In this document: in pieces, positions 23,165 through 32,295 of the stretch
Numbering within the stretch: the stretch's first letter is position 1
Layout of the letters: the number at the start of each line of letters is the position of its first letter
Source of the DNA: a virus
Length of the DNA: 46,237 bases
Strand: one strand, 5' to 3'
Virus record (IMG/VR): IMGVR_UViG_3300044998_001030
Span: 1-46,237 of that record
Notes under the pieces: model-generated
The model's database searches: none
What the model was told of the DNA's origin: nothing
Seen by the model: only the letters and a program-made list of their open reading frames with translations
Made by a program: the position numbers and the translations under genes

Positions 23165-24379
23165 TCAGAAATACTTAAGATATTTGTCTACTGATTCTTG
23201 TGATTTATCAATTGGATTTGTAACTGATTCATTAGACCCTAGTTCTTCTTCGGTTAGAATCATTTTTGAATCAACTGGAGTTTCGGTTACTGTTTCAATT
23301 AGGGTCTTTAGTTTAGCATTATATTCTCTCAAATTATCATAATTGATTGCCTGTTCAAGTTTGCGAAGACGTTCAACTTGAGTTAGTGGCAAATTTTTTG
23401 TCAAGCTTTCAAAAATTCTTTCTTTCTTCTGAAGTTTGACTTCCTCATTTAGCTTCTTCATTTCGTTGTATAGTTGAATGTTTTTCTCATAAAGTTCGCG
23501 AGTAGCTTCTTCTTTTTCTGCTAATTTTTCTTGAAGTTTTTTTACTAAAATTGGTTCTTCATCGGAAGAGAAATTAACATCGTGTTGTTCAATTAGTGAT
23601 TTCATATTTTTTAGGAAAGATTCGGCCAATTCTACTTTGACACCAGATTCAATAGCAATCTTATTTTCTTTCATAAACTCTTCTACGAAATAATTAATAT
23701 AACGGTCAAGTTGTTCTACAAGATTATCTTCATCAAACTCCATTTCATTTTTATCGGTTTCCATTTCAGTCATTTTCTTCAACTTTGAAACTACTTTACG
23801 ACCACGGGGTGTTGTCCAATCTTTCTCTAATTTGGCCAATAGTTTTTGGACTTCAGCTTTAACTGCTTCATCATCTAATTCTTCATCATCAATTTCTTCA
23901 TCTTCATCTTCATCTTCAGATTCATCCAAGAACAATTCATCGGCTTCAGAAACTGTCTGAAATTTTGAAATAAATCTAGAAGCAAGACCAGTGTCGCTCA
24001 TCAAATTTTTAATAACATCCATAAAAAATGCTAATAGAGGTTCAGCCAAAGCATTTCCTTGCAAATCACGAAACGCAGCAGGGAAAGAGCGGATCAATTC
24101 AGCTCTTGTAACATCAGGATTTTTGCGGTCCCAAACCATCAAAAGTCTCTTGAAAAGCTGATTGTTCATTAGCTCTTCAAAATTTTTCATCATTTCATCA
24201 AAAAGAGGACCTTTTTCTTTTGATGTTGCGCTTTCTCCTTCAGATGATTCTGGGGTTTGGGGTGCCTCGGCTACCATTTTCTTAGCGTATTCTTTGACTG
24301 ATTCATTGAAAATATCAGTCAATTCTTTCTTTACCTCTTCTGAAAGGTCTAGAGTAGATAAAACCTTTTCTAATGTCAT
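23165..24379 (-). CDS. 22: Prohead core scaffold gp22
   Basis: The position between protease and capsid genes, the high Glu/Asp/Lys content, the extended coiled coil (residues about 260-330) and the C-terminal pattern LPLTQVERLRKLEQAINYDN are those of T4 gp22, the internal scaffold degraded by gp21. At 404 residues it is longer than T4 gp22 (269), mainly through an acidic Asp/Glu tract near residues 148-175. AAGGAG precedes the ATG. Confidence 0.88.
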   Translation of the reverse strand: MTLEKVLSTLDLSEEVKKELTDIFNESVKEYAKKMVAEAPQTPESSEGESATSKEKGPLFDEMMKNFEELMNNQLFKRLLMVWDRKNPDVTRAELIRSFPAAFRDLQGNALAEPLLAFFMDVIKNLMSDTGLASRFISKFQTVSEADELFLDESEDEDEDEEIDDEELDDEAVKAEVQKLLAKLEKDWTTPRGRKVVSKLKKMTEMETDKNEMEFDEDNLVEQLDRYINYFVEEFMKENKIAIESGVKVELAESFLKNMKSLIEQHDVNFSSDEEPILVKKLQEKLAEKEEATRELYEKNIQLYNEMKKLNEEVKLQKKERIFESLTKNLPLTQVERLRKLEQAINYDNLREYNAKLKTLIETVTETPVDSKMILTEEELGSNESVTNPIDKSQESVDKYLKYF

Positions 24380-24407
24380 TTTATTCTCCTTATAAGTTTC
24401 TCTTTTG

Positions 24408-24415
24408 TATTTATC
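24408..24415 (-). promoter_or_regulatory. Near-consensus late promoter GATAAATA of gp22
   Basis: One mismatch from TATAAATA on the minus strand, 28 bases upstream of the gp22 ATG, at the very end of the gp21 gene. Confidence 0.5.
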
Positions 24416-25028
24416 TATTTCTCAATTTGTAAATGAATTCTTTGAGTTGTTTTACTCTAAATTCTTCTAAGATTTTTTCATAGTTTTTGGGTATATATTT
24501 CTTCATTTTTTCATCATATTCCCAATCTACTTCTTCCATTACGGCTTCTACGAAAGCTTCTGGGGCAGAAGGTTCAGCTACAATATCAGCAGCTGTCAAA
24601 AGCTTGAAATCATCTTGAACTACATCTACTCCGTTTTCCCTCATCAAACTTCCTAATGCACGGGATGAAACTGCTAATTTGCCACCACCATCAATAATTG
24701 CTTTGACAATTTTGCCTTTATCTGTATCAAGAATTTTGGCTTTTCCAACCCAATTTTTTCCTTTTTTTTCAAGTTCTACAATTAAATGTGAAACACGTTC
24801 AAGGTTAATTGCTGGATTATCGGTTGGGTGATTTAATTCACCATATGCGCGATTTTTTTCAACATATTCTTTGATATAACGCTCACATTCCCTATCTAGA
24901 ACGGATTCAGGATATTTCCGTCCATTTTTATTTATAATTTCAGCTTGCATGAAAACGCCAGTAATATAGTAATCTTTTCCATCTTTTCCGTATGAAACGT
25001 CTTCGTTGATTTGTCTTAGTAGTTTCAT
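24411..25028 (-). CDS. 21: Prohead maturation protease gp21
   Basis: This is a serine protease of the T4 gp21 / herpesvirus assemblin-like fold that cleaves scaffold and capsid precursors. GVFMQAEIINKNGRKYP at the N-terminus, catalytic His in GELNHP (H67) and Ser in LAVSSRALG (S121/S122) are all recognisable; EPSAPEAFVEA follows. The length (205 aa) matches T4 gp21 (212 aa). GAGG precedes the ATG. Confidence 0.95.
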   Translation of the reverse strand: MKLLRQINEDVSYGKDGKDYYITGVFMQAEIINKNGRKYPESVLDRECERYIKEYVEKNRAYGELNHPTDNPAINLERVSHLIVELEKKGKNWVGKAKILDTDKGKIVKAIIDGGGKLAVSSRALGSLMRENGVDVVQDDFKLLTAADIVAEPSAPEAFVEAVMEEVDWEYDEKMKKYIPKNYEKILEEFRVKQLKEFIYKLRNR

Positions 25029-25046
25029 TTTTTCCTCTTTTGAAAT

Positions 25047-25325
25047 CTATTTATATAGTCCGGCAGATTTTCCTTTTCTTATAGATATTTTTCGTTTTCT
25101 CAAAATTTGTGCCATTTTTCTCATTCTTTTCCGAACTGCTCTAAATCTAGAAATTCTTCGTTTTCGGATTTCACTGGTTTTCATTCTAACCAGTCGTTTT
25201 CCTCTCATTTTGTAATTTTTTCGGATTGATCGGAGTTTTCGTCTTTGAATTTTTCCTTTTCTAACTCGGTCAACCCGAACGATGAATCTACCAAGTTTTA
25301 CTCGTTTTTCTACAATAAGTTCCAT
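25047..25325 (-). CDS. Highly basic small protein, probable prohead core component
   Basis: The 92 residues are about 40 percent Arg/Lys, in helical runs such as RKRRISRFRAVRKRMRKM. It lies immediately upstream of gp21, where T4 carries the core proteins gp67 and gp68. Assignment is by position and composition, not by alignment. The late promoter for gp21 lies within its 3' end. Confidence 0.7.
   Translation of the reverse strand: MELIVEKRVKLGRFIVRVDRVRKGKIQRRKLRSIRKNYKMRGKRLVRMKTSEIRKRRISRFRAVRKRMRKMAQILRKRKISIRKGKSAGLYK
25048..25055 (-). promoter_or_regulatory. Late promoter TATAAATA of gp21
   Basis: Exact match on the minus strand, 19 bases before the gp21 ATG. Confidence 0.75.
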
Positions 25326-25326
25326 A

Positions 25327-25746
25327 TTAGTTCAATGGAGGATCGTATGAAGTTGCTCTATTAAATCCTTCCCGTGATTTTTCACAAACTAAAACAATTG
25401 AATAACGATCAGTACTTGTAGTAGTAATAAGAATATCGCCATTAGCAGAAACAGCATCATTTTCTAGTTTTGCGTTCAAATACCGATTCAATTGTAAATG
25501 GAAATTTCCGGGAGCAAGCTGTAAGAAAGTTTTTCTTGGCGAACCTTCCCAAATCAATGAAATCTGATTTGTTCCAGAAATAGACCATGCAACATCAATT
25601 ACTCGTAAATGATGAAAAGTTGTGTCTGATCTTGGATTTGAAAGAGTTGATGCATCTACAACTAATGCATTTGATTCGGTGACATTTCCCATAATGAGAA
25701 ATACCACCAAATCTTCTCTTTCTTTCAAAATTTTTGTAGTTGCCAT
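25327..25746 (-). CDS. Putative virion structural protein, 139 aa
   Basis: This is a beta-rich protein (VIDVAWSISGTNQISLIWEG, LAPGNFHLQLN, ILITTTSTDRYSIVLVCEK). The compact strand-turn pattern and its place between portal and core genes fit a small virion protein such as a decoration protein, but I cannot name a family. It abuts the basic protein gene. Confidence 0.65.
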   Translation of the reverse strand: MATTKILKEREDLVVFLIMGNVTESNALVVDASTLSNPRSDTTFHHLRVIDVAWSISGTNQISLIWEGSPRKTFLQLAPGNFHLQLNRYLNAKLENDAVSANGDILITTTSTDRYSIVLVCEKSREGFNRATSYDPPLN

Positions 25747-25776
25747 ATCTTATGCCTTTATTACTCTTTAATAATG

Positions 25777-26457
25777 TTACTCTAAATCATAATGAGGATA
25801 TTCTGGTTTTCCATAGAATTTATCTTCACCAGCATAATCCTTTAGTTCTTTTGCAATATTCAAGATTTCTGGATCAGTTTCATTATTCATAATAACCCAA
25901 ACCAAATGTCTAATTTCATCTGCAAAATCACTAGGTTTTCCTGTTACAATTGTATTATATACTGATCCGTCAAAAAACTTTTCAGCAGTAATTATTGTAT
26001 CCTTATTCAATCTATTCTTGTATTTTTCTAGACGTTTGATTGCATTTTTAAAATCATTGAAACTCTCAGTCAATGGTTTTTTGGAAAGCATTTTTTTCAA
26101 TTTGTCTTTAATTTCTTTGGCCTTTGGCCCGCGCCATGAAGAAGCATTAGAAAGGAAATATGCAATAATGGAACGTGCATCGTCATAACCAAATTTATCA
26201 TTGATTGAATTAAGTTGCTTCATTGCATCAAGATATGGACGAGCAGCATAGTTGACATTCTTCCAATCTTTTTCAATTTCATAAGCGATCTTTGATAAAG
26301 ATTCTGTCTCTTCTGTGACAATATTTTCAAAGATATTCTTCTTCATTTCCTCAATTTTTTGTGAAATTCTCTCAGAAACGATTTGTTTGAAAATACGTTC
26401 TGATTCCTGAGGATTCTTTTCTTTAATAAATTGCAACAATTCTCTGATTTCTGTCAT
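25777..26457 (-). CDS. Hypothetical head-region protein, 226 aa
   Basis: Predominantly helical and charged, with no recognised motif. It directly follows the portal gene, in the T4 gp67/gp68 interval. It has an exact late promoter 19 bases upstream and a good AGGAG site, so it is likely expressed at high level late in infection. Confidence 0.7.
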   Translation of the reverse strand: MTEIRELLQFIKEKNPQESERIFKQIVSERISQKIEEMKKNIFENIVTEETESLSKIAYEIEKDWKNVNYAARPYLDAMKQLNSINDKFGYDDARSIIAYFLSNASSWRGPKAKEIKDKLKKMLSKKPLTESFNDFKNAIKRLEKYKNRLNKDTIITAEKFFDGSVYNTIVTGKPSDFADEIRHLVWVIMNNETDPEILNIAKELKDYAGEDKFYGKPEYPHYDLE

Positions 26458-26476
26458 TTGTATTTTCTCCTGTGTT

Positions 26477-26484
26477 TATTTATA
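26477..26484 (-). promoter_or_regulatory. Late promoter TATAAATA
   Basis: Exact match on the minus strand overlapping the stop of the portal gene, upstream of the 226-residue gene. Confidence 0.75.
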
Positions 26485-28159
26485 TTTCTGGAGTTTTTTG
26501 TTCGGGTGGTGGTGTTTCTCCTGTTGTTTCAGGAGAAGGTGTTGTTGGTTCAGATTCGGGTTGTTGTTCTGGTTCTGGTTCCATATTTCTTGGTTGGAAA
26601 TTTCCTGAAATTTCCGGTTCAGGTGAACCAAATTCTCCCCCTCCAAATCCCATATCAGAAATTGGAGAGCGTGGCTCTTCTTGAGGAGGAGTTCCTCCCT
26701 TTTCTGTAATCAGATCCATCTCAATTTCTTTGATTACTTCATCTGTAAGTTTCAGGAATTTCTTCTGAATATATTTCTTTGAAAAATAGTTTTCACCAAG
26801 ATTGATTGCAGCTCCGGCTAATTCAATTCTACGAGTCATAATTTCTGCTTCATTATATTCAGAAAAATGAGAATCCATTTTGTAATTATAGAAAATATTG
26901 TTCTTTATTTCATTCCAATCTTCTTCAGTAATTACGTTTTTCAATAGTAACTGAATTCTTAGAATTTTTGTAAATAATGAAGCAAACCGATTACGAAGCC
27001 GATGGATAAATTTCATGAATTTCAATTCTTCTCGTTGAATTTCAGTTGCTCTAGTTTGAAGTACAGGAGAAGATTCTCCAGAAACAATTCGGCTTGTTGG
27101 AATATATAAAGATTTGTAAAGTTTGTTCAAAAAATACTTGACATCTTCCATTTCACCAAGGTTTTGCCCGCCGGGAAGAGTTGAGATATCAGTAGATTTT
27201 CCATCATCATACACTGGAATCCAGAAATCTTCCAACATAGAAAGAGTTCTTGTATCGTCTTTGATTTCGCCAGTTTGTGAGTCATAAACAATTTTATTTC
27301 GGAACTTGTTCATCAAATCATTCATTTCCTGATTGATTTTTGCTTTTGGCAAATTACCGAAATTGATTTTGAAAACTCTTCTTTCTGGAGCACGGGCCAC
27401 ACGATAAATAACTGTAGCGTCTTCCATTAAACGCAATTGATTGAATGGTTTGATGGCTTTATGTAAATATGAAATTGCAATGGAATTTTTGTTTTTATCT
27501 TCAATTGTCAAACCCGAAGTTACACCAACAACCATATCCGTTGAAAGTTTGATATTTCCATCAAGAATGTAGTATTCATCATATTCTGTTGCAATAGATA
27601 AAGATGAAATTTTCTTTTCTTCTTTTGGTTCACGGACTTTTTGAATTCGGCGCGGATCAATATATCGTAATTCTTTTATTCCCTCTTGCGGTTTGGTCTT
27701 GTCAATAACAACGTTAAAATATAACCGTCCGTCAATGTACCAACGACGGAATAGTTCATATGAATTTTCCGTAAAATTCAAAAGAGAAAGAATATAATCA
27801 AACTCTTTTTTGATAACTTCTTTGATTTGTTCATTATACGGTAATTTGTCCAATACAATTTCAATTGGAGAAGAATTGTCGCCGATGTAAAATACCTCAT
27901 TGACAATTTCGTCAATTGCCGATTCAATTTCACTATAAAGACTCATTTCCCGATATTTTCGGATTAAGTCTTCTTGATTGACAAACGATACATCTGTATT
28001 TAAGGCATATTGGAAAAAATTAGAATTCCGCATAATATTTGTCCCCTCATCAATATCTGAGGGGACAACTGCGGAATAATTTTTAACTTTTTCTTCTTGA
28101 TTTTTTAATTTTATTCTAAATCCAAAAAAATTGTATAGGTTCTCAAATAATGAAGCCAT
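26480..28159 (-). CDS. 20: Portal vertex protein gp20
   Basis: This is a T4 gp20-type portal, the dodecameric DNA channel at the packaging vertex. Family features include LIRKYREMSLYSEIESAIDE (residues about 63-82), ELRYIDPRRIQKVR, and the later SSPVLQTRATEIQREELKF block. The length is 559 aa (T4 524). The extra length is a Pro/Glu/Gln-rich C-terminal tail from about residue 490, which is not typical of T4 and may be flexible. It lies between tail tube and head core genes as in T4. Confidence 0.95.
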   Translation of the reverse strand: MASLFENLYNFFGFRIKLKNQEEKVKNYSAVVPSDIDEGTNIMRNSNFFQYALNTDVSFVNQEDLIRKYREMSLYSEIESAIDEIVNEVFYIGDNSSPIEIVLDKLPYNEQIKEVIKKEFDYILSLLNFTENSYELFRRWYIDGRLYFNVVIDKTKPQEGIKELRYIDPRRIQKVREPKEEKKISSLSIATEYDEYYILDGNIKLSTDMVVGVTSGLTIEDKNKNSIAISYLHKAIKPFNQLRLMEDATVIYRVARAPERRVFKINFGNLPKAKINQEMNDLMNKFRNKIVYDSQTGEIKDDTRTLSMLEDFWIPVYDDGKSTDISTLPGGQNLGEMEDVKYFLNKLYKSLYIPTSRIVSGESSPVLQTRATEIQREELKFMKFIHRLRNRFASLFTKILRIQLLLKNVITEEDWNEIKNNIFYNYKMDSHFSEYNEAEIMTRRIELAGAAINLGENYFSKKYIQKKFLKLTDEVIKEIEMDLITEKGGTPPQEEPRSPISDMGFGGGEFGSPEPEISGNFQPRNMEPEPEQQPESEPTTPSPETTGETPPPEQKTPEI

Positions 28160-28176
28160 TCGCCTTCTCCTAAAAA

Positions 28177-28707
28177 TTAGGCTCTATCAGTGGTTTCGTC
28201 TTCCCACCAGTTGTAATAGAGAGTAACTGTGAATTCTTCTAATGTATCGTTGGATTCCCAAGAAACATCAATTGGTGAAATGTCACCGGGCCACATATCT
28301 TTGAAAAAGTACACTTTAATTGGATCACCAACCTTTGAATATTGAATGATTTGAGCATCTGCATAGATATTATCACGAACTCTCAGGTTTGCTGCGTGCA
28401 TATTGATGGCATTAGACCAAGCTTGAAATGCATTTCTGACTGTAAAAGTTTCGTCATTGATGACTGTTACAGACCATTCCACGAATACTCTATCACCGGG
28501 AACTTTGATTTTTCTACCAAAATATGGAACTTCAATTACACCAATCTGTTGACCCGGTAATTGAGCGGCTTTACAAGTAAATGAAAAATCAGTAAATGCC
28601 CGGCCTGATTGAGCAGCAGCAGGAAATGTAATAAATGCATTAAATAGGGTTGGTCTTGCTCCTTCACCAACTAGATTTGCTTTGAATTGTGATAAATTAA
28701 ATGCCAT
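28177..28707 (-). CDS. 19: Tail tube protein gp19
   Basis: The T4 gp19 family is recognised from GARPTLFNAFITFP, KAAQLPGQQIGVIEVPYFGR (residues about 46-65), VFVEWSVTVINDETF and the C-terminal VTLYYNWWE. The length (176 aa) is near T4 gp19 (163 aa). It forms the inner tube through which DNA is injected. Confidence 0.96.
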   Translation of the reverse strand: MAFNLSQFKANLVGEGARPTLFNAFITFPAAAQSGRAFTDFSFTCKAAQLPGQQIGVIEVPYFGRKIKVPGDRVFVEWSVTVINDETFTVRNAFQAWSNAINMHAANLRVRDNIYADAQIIQYSKVGDPIKVYFFKDMWPGDISPIDVSWESNDTLEEFTVTLYYNWWEDETTDRA

Positions 28708-28733
28708 TTCTTTTTCCCTCTAAATTCTATTTA

Positions 28734-28756
28734 GGGGAGCAGAATAACTGCTCCCC
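28734..28756 (-). terminator. Hairpin between gp18 and gp19
   Basis: GGGGAGCAG pairs with CTGCTCCCC (9 bp, 5-base loop) just after the gp18 stop. There is no proper T-run; instead CCTAAATAG follows, which resembles a degenerate late promoter. It is either a leaky terminator or an mRNA processing/stabilising hairpin, as expected if gp19 needs more mRNA than gp18. Confidence 0.65.
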
Positions 28757-28765
28757 ACGAATTTG

Positions 28766-30661
28766 CTAAAATTTTCCTACGATTTCTTGGAATTCAACAC
28801 CAGTTCTAACTGCAACGAAATTCAACTGAATTTCACGAATAGCTCTAGATGGTTTAATGTAAATATCACCAACAAAACTATTGTTATCAATAACTTCTGG
28901 AGTGTTATTGGTTTCATCACAAACTACACGGAAGTCAAAAATTCCACGGCTACCCTTGATTTCACGAAGATATGGTTCCACCATTCCAACAAATTGAGCA
29001 CGAGTAAATTCATCATTCATTTCAAACAACATATATTGAGCAGCAGTTGCAATAGCTTTTTCAAGAATAATGAACAATCTGCGAACATTAATTGCGTCAA
29101 ATGCTGATGGTTTAGATAGTAATGTTTTGTCGCCGAAAAGAACTGTGCCAGCACCAACAGAAGAAAGAACCGGATTTACGCCATTATTGAATAACTTATC
29201 GCGGTCTGCTTTCTTCATTGGATTATAGGCCAGCTTAATAACGTTGCGAATTTGACCACGATTATAACCAGCCGGAGAAAACCAAGGTCTGGATACTGTA
29301 TCGGTATAGGCACAAACACCAGCGACATCAGCATTTAGCGGAATCCAACGAAATACGTCATTGTATTTGTCATACTGGTATTTCCAACCGCTATCTGCTA
29401 CAACGTAAGATGAAGATGGTAAAGTGTTTCTCCAAGCAACAATATCATCTGCTTCTTGTCCAACATTATCAAGAACATCGTCTAATTCAGGAGAAATGAA
29501 TAAAACGCAATCGCGTCTATATTCTGCCAAATTAGAAATTAAATCAATGATAGTTGTTTGACTTGCACCAGCAGCAAAGACCAAATTTACATCAACAGTT
29601 TCAACGTTTTTGAATAAATCATAACCACGAATTTCATCTGCTGGAGTTAGAACGTCAGCACTCACTCCACCAGTCAAAGAAACAGATTCAGGAATTGGCA
29701 AACTAGCATAGGCACCAGCCAAAGTAACAGTTTCTGTTCCCCAGTTAGTTCCGGCGGTAGGATGATCCATCCACCAGACGAATTGTGACTTATTATTAAT
29801 CACGTTTTTGTAATAAATTGAGCTGCCATCTGCGGATTTTGCGTCAACAGCTTTTGAAAGAAATGCAAATTTTTCAAGAACTTGACCGGGAATATTAGTG
29901 AAAAGTCCATCTTCGTCAACAACAATAACGTGCACTTCATCATTGCTACAAGCTTTATTTGCAGCATAAGTGCTAGTGTCTGGTTTTCCGGGAAATTGAT
30001 CTTGATATTCCCAATACCGTTTAATTGCAGCACCAGAGCTAACATTTGCAACCAATCCGCTTGCAAGGGTAATTGTAACAGTTGAAACGTTTACAACCTT
30101 GTATTTTGTTGGATCTGTTCCGAATGAAATCCAATCACCAACGGCAATTTTACCTGCAACAGAAGCACTAGCAGTTACGGAAGTTGCACCAGCGCTAGCA
30201 TTAGCTCCCACAGTTTCTGTTAGTGTTTTTTCCCAGCTATCTTTGTCGCAAATAGAAACGCGCAACGAATTACCCAAACGACTGGGATATTTTGCAGCCC
30301 AAGAACCAACGCTAGCCTGACCATCCGCGAAATTAGCTAAATAGTGATTTTCGTTTTTGATAAGAATTGCGGTTCCGCTTGCTACAGCGTTTTTGGCTGT
30401 AGAAGCGACAGAACGAACAACTTTCAAATCGCCAGAATATGATAAGAAATTTGCAGCAGAAAAGAAGGAAATGGCAGTATCGTTATTTGGTTTTCCGAAA
30501 ACTCTAACTAATTCATCTTCTGAAGCAATTGTGCGAATTTCTTCTACTGGACCCCATTGAAAAGCTCCTGCCATTGCGCCAATTGAAGTTGGCACAGCAG
30601 GAATAACAGTTGTTAGATCAACTTCTTTTACTTGAACAACTGGACTTAAGCTAAATTTCAT
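28766..30661 (-). CDS. 18: Tail sheath protein gp18
   Basis: This is a T4 gp18-type contractile sheath. The N-terminal VVQVKEVDLTTVIPAVPTSI, GAFQWGPVEEI, and the C-terminal LFEMNDEFTRAQFVGMVEPY and NFVAVRTGVEFQEIVG are characteristic. The length is 631 aa (T4 659). A near-consensus late promoter (AATAAATA) is 33 bases upstream and AGGAG precedes the ATG. Confidence 0.96.
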   Translation of the reverse strand: MKFSLSPVVQVKEVDLTTVIPAVPTSIGAMAGAFQWGPVEEIRTIASEDELVRVFGKPNNDTAISFFSAANFLSYSGDLKVVRSVASTAKNAVASGTAILIKNENHYLANFADGQASVGSWAAKYPSRLGNSLRVSICDKDSWEKTLTETVGANASAGATSVTASASVAGKIAVGDWISFGTDPTKYKVVNVSTVTITLASGLVANVSSGAAIKRYWEYQDQFPGKPDTSTYAANKACSNDEVHVIVVDEDGLFTNIPGQVLEKFAFLSKAVDAKSADGSSIYYKNVINNKSQFVWWMDHPTAGTNWGTETVTLAGAYASLPIPESVSLTGGVSADVLTPADEIRGYDLFKNVETVDVNLVFAAGASQTTIIDLISNLAEYRRDCVLFISPELDDVLDNVGQEADDIVAWRNTLPSSSYVVADSGWKYQYDKYNDVFRWIPLNADVAGVCAYTDTVSRPWFSPAGYNRGQIRNVIKLAYNPMKKADRDKLFNNGVNPVLSSVGAGTVLFGDKTLLSKPSAFDAINVRRLFIILEKAIATAAQYMLFEMNDEFTRAQFVGMVEPYLREIKGSRGIFDFRVVCDETNNTPEVIDNNSFVGDIYIKPSRAIREIQLNFVAVRTGVEFQEIVGKF

Positions 30662-30693
30662 TTTTTTGCTCCTATAACACTATATCTCTTGGT

Positions 30694-30701
30694 TATTTAT
30701 T
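30694..30701 (-). promoter_or_regulatory. Near-consensus late promoter AATAAATA of gp18
   Basis: One mismatch from TATAAATA on the minus strand between gp17 and gp18. The same variant precedes the collagen-like fibre gene (38309-38316). Confidence 0.45.
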
Positions 30702-30714
30702 TGAAATCGTTTTT

Positions 30715-32295
30715 CTAAAAATTCCATCTTTCAATGACAATTCCATCATCTTTTTCTTGTCCATTTTCAAAGAAAAACGGGATAATTGGTTCTTCTTTTT
30801 CTTTCAATAATTCTTGCCTAATATCCTTATTTATCAATTCTTTGAAATACTCTTCGTTAATGGCCCAAGACAGTAAAATCAAAGGAGTTATCAAATCATC
30901 ATGAGAATCTACATCAGCCGAAAACGAATCTCCTTTTTTGACAAAATTATACAATTCTAATAAAATGTCATCTGTCCAATTGACAATTTTTTGTTCTTCT
31001 ACTAATGTTTTGAAGAGAGAACAACCCCGGCGTTTAACTGATTTCGTCATTTCAACACCAAGATATTTGTTTTTTCCCTTTCCAAAAGTCAGAATTTGCC
31101 CCATTTTTTGTTTTGTTTTTGTTGAAAAAATTTCTTCATATTCAAGATCATTATAGAGAATTTCTGCTACATCCATACCATTTGCATTTCTTTCAATAAG
31201 AGCAAAAGCATTATTATATTTTTTACATATTCTAAAAATTTCATCTGGAAATACTAGAGGAGAAATTTTGTTACTCCGATAAGTTGCAACAATTTGTAAT
31301 GGAAATTCTGTTACATCTACTACAATAATAGTAGAATAATCACGTCCTACACCACGCGAAACGTCAATACAAGCAATGTAAAAATGATCTTTTTTTGGTT
31401 CTTCAATAATCATCAAATCTTCATTGATTTTTTCATATTTTTCCACAGAAGTCAATGATTTTAAAACACTTGGACGGATAAGAGTGTTAGATGAACCAAT
31501 AAATTCGTTACCATATTCTTGCGCAAATCCATCTTCTCCTAAAATGGAAACTTGCTGTCTTTTCCATTCCTCATCTCTGCCTTCAACTTCCCACCAATCA
31601 ACTTTGACTGGTGTGAAACCATTTTTGTTTTTGACCGCCTCATTCCACAATGAATAGAATAAATTCAAACCATTCGGCGTGCTTGAAATGATAATCTTTG
31701 AAGTTTTACCGGAAGTGATTGTAGGATAAGAAGATGTAAAAAATTCAACCGCATTTGGAACGTGAGCAAATTCGTCTAAATATAGAAAATTGATTGAGTA
31801 ACCACGAATAGATTTTGATGTTGTTGCATCAGCTACAATTCTGGAATTATTGGCAAATTCAACTGAACCACGGTTCAAAACCTTTGCACCCGGCTGCAAG
31901 AAAAATGGTAACTCCTCTAACATCAATAAGATACGGCTAAGAATTTCAATAGCAGTAGCTTTTCTGTTAGCTAAAATAGCTACAGTTTTATCTGGAGTAA
32001 AACACACATACCACAAAATGAATGCAGCGGTAGTTGTGGTTTTACCAGATTGTCTGGCAGATAGAAGAATTACTCTCAAATCATTTTTATAAGTTTCAAT
32101 CAATTTTCTTTGATAGCCGCGTAATTTGAACGGCTGTAATCCATGATCTAAAGTGTTGATTTTTACATATTTTTCAATAAAATACACCGGATCTTGCGAA
32201 CAACGAATATACTCTTCAACTTGTTCTTTAGTATACTCTTCTTTTAAATTTGCTTTTTTGATTTTTGGGTTTAAATAATAATCTTTTTCGCTCAT
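30715..32295 (-). CDS. 17: Large terminase gp17
   Basis: This is the packaging ATPase/nuclease. Walker A SARQSGKT is at 79-86, Walker B FLYLDE at 170-175, and a coupling motif at ISSTPNGLN (about 204-212). The C-terminal RNase H-like nuclease has IDVSRGVGRDYSTIIV (D311, D319) and a late acidic DSHDDLI. At 526 aa it is shorter than T4 gp17 (610), mainly at the N-terminus. Its ATG overlaps the stop of the CCA-adding enzyme gene (ATGA). Confidence 0.96.
   Translation of the reverse strand: MSEKDYYLNPKIKKANLKEEYTKEQVEEYIRCSQDPVYFIEKYVKINTLDHGLQPFKLRGYQRKLIETYKNDLRVILLSARQSGKTTTTAAFILWYVCFTPDKTVAILANRKATAIEILSRILLMLEELPFFLQPGAKVLNRGSVEFANNSRIVADATTSKSIRGYSINFLYLDEFAHVPNAVEFFTSSYPTITSGKTSKIIISSTPNGLNLFYSLWNEAVKNKNGFTPVKVDWWEVEGRDEEWKRQQVSILGEDGFAQEYGNEFIGSSNTLIRPSVLKSLTSVEKYEKINEDLMIIEEPKKDHFYIACIDVSRGVGRDYSTIIVVDVTEFPLQIVATYRSNKISPLVFPDEIFRICKKYNNAFALIERNANGMDVAEILYNDLEYEEIFSTKTKQKMGQILTFGKGKNKYLGVEMTKSVKRRGCSLFKTLVEEQKIVNWTDDILLELYNFVKKGDSFSADVDSHDDLITPLILLSWAINEEYFKELINKDIRQELLKEKEEPIIPFFFENGQEKDDGIVIERWNF

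Noticed and set aside
24929-24936. Exact TATAAATA on the minus strand inside gp21
   Set aside because: It lies well inside the coding region and not upstream of a start; probably chance.
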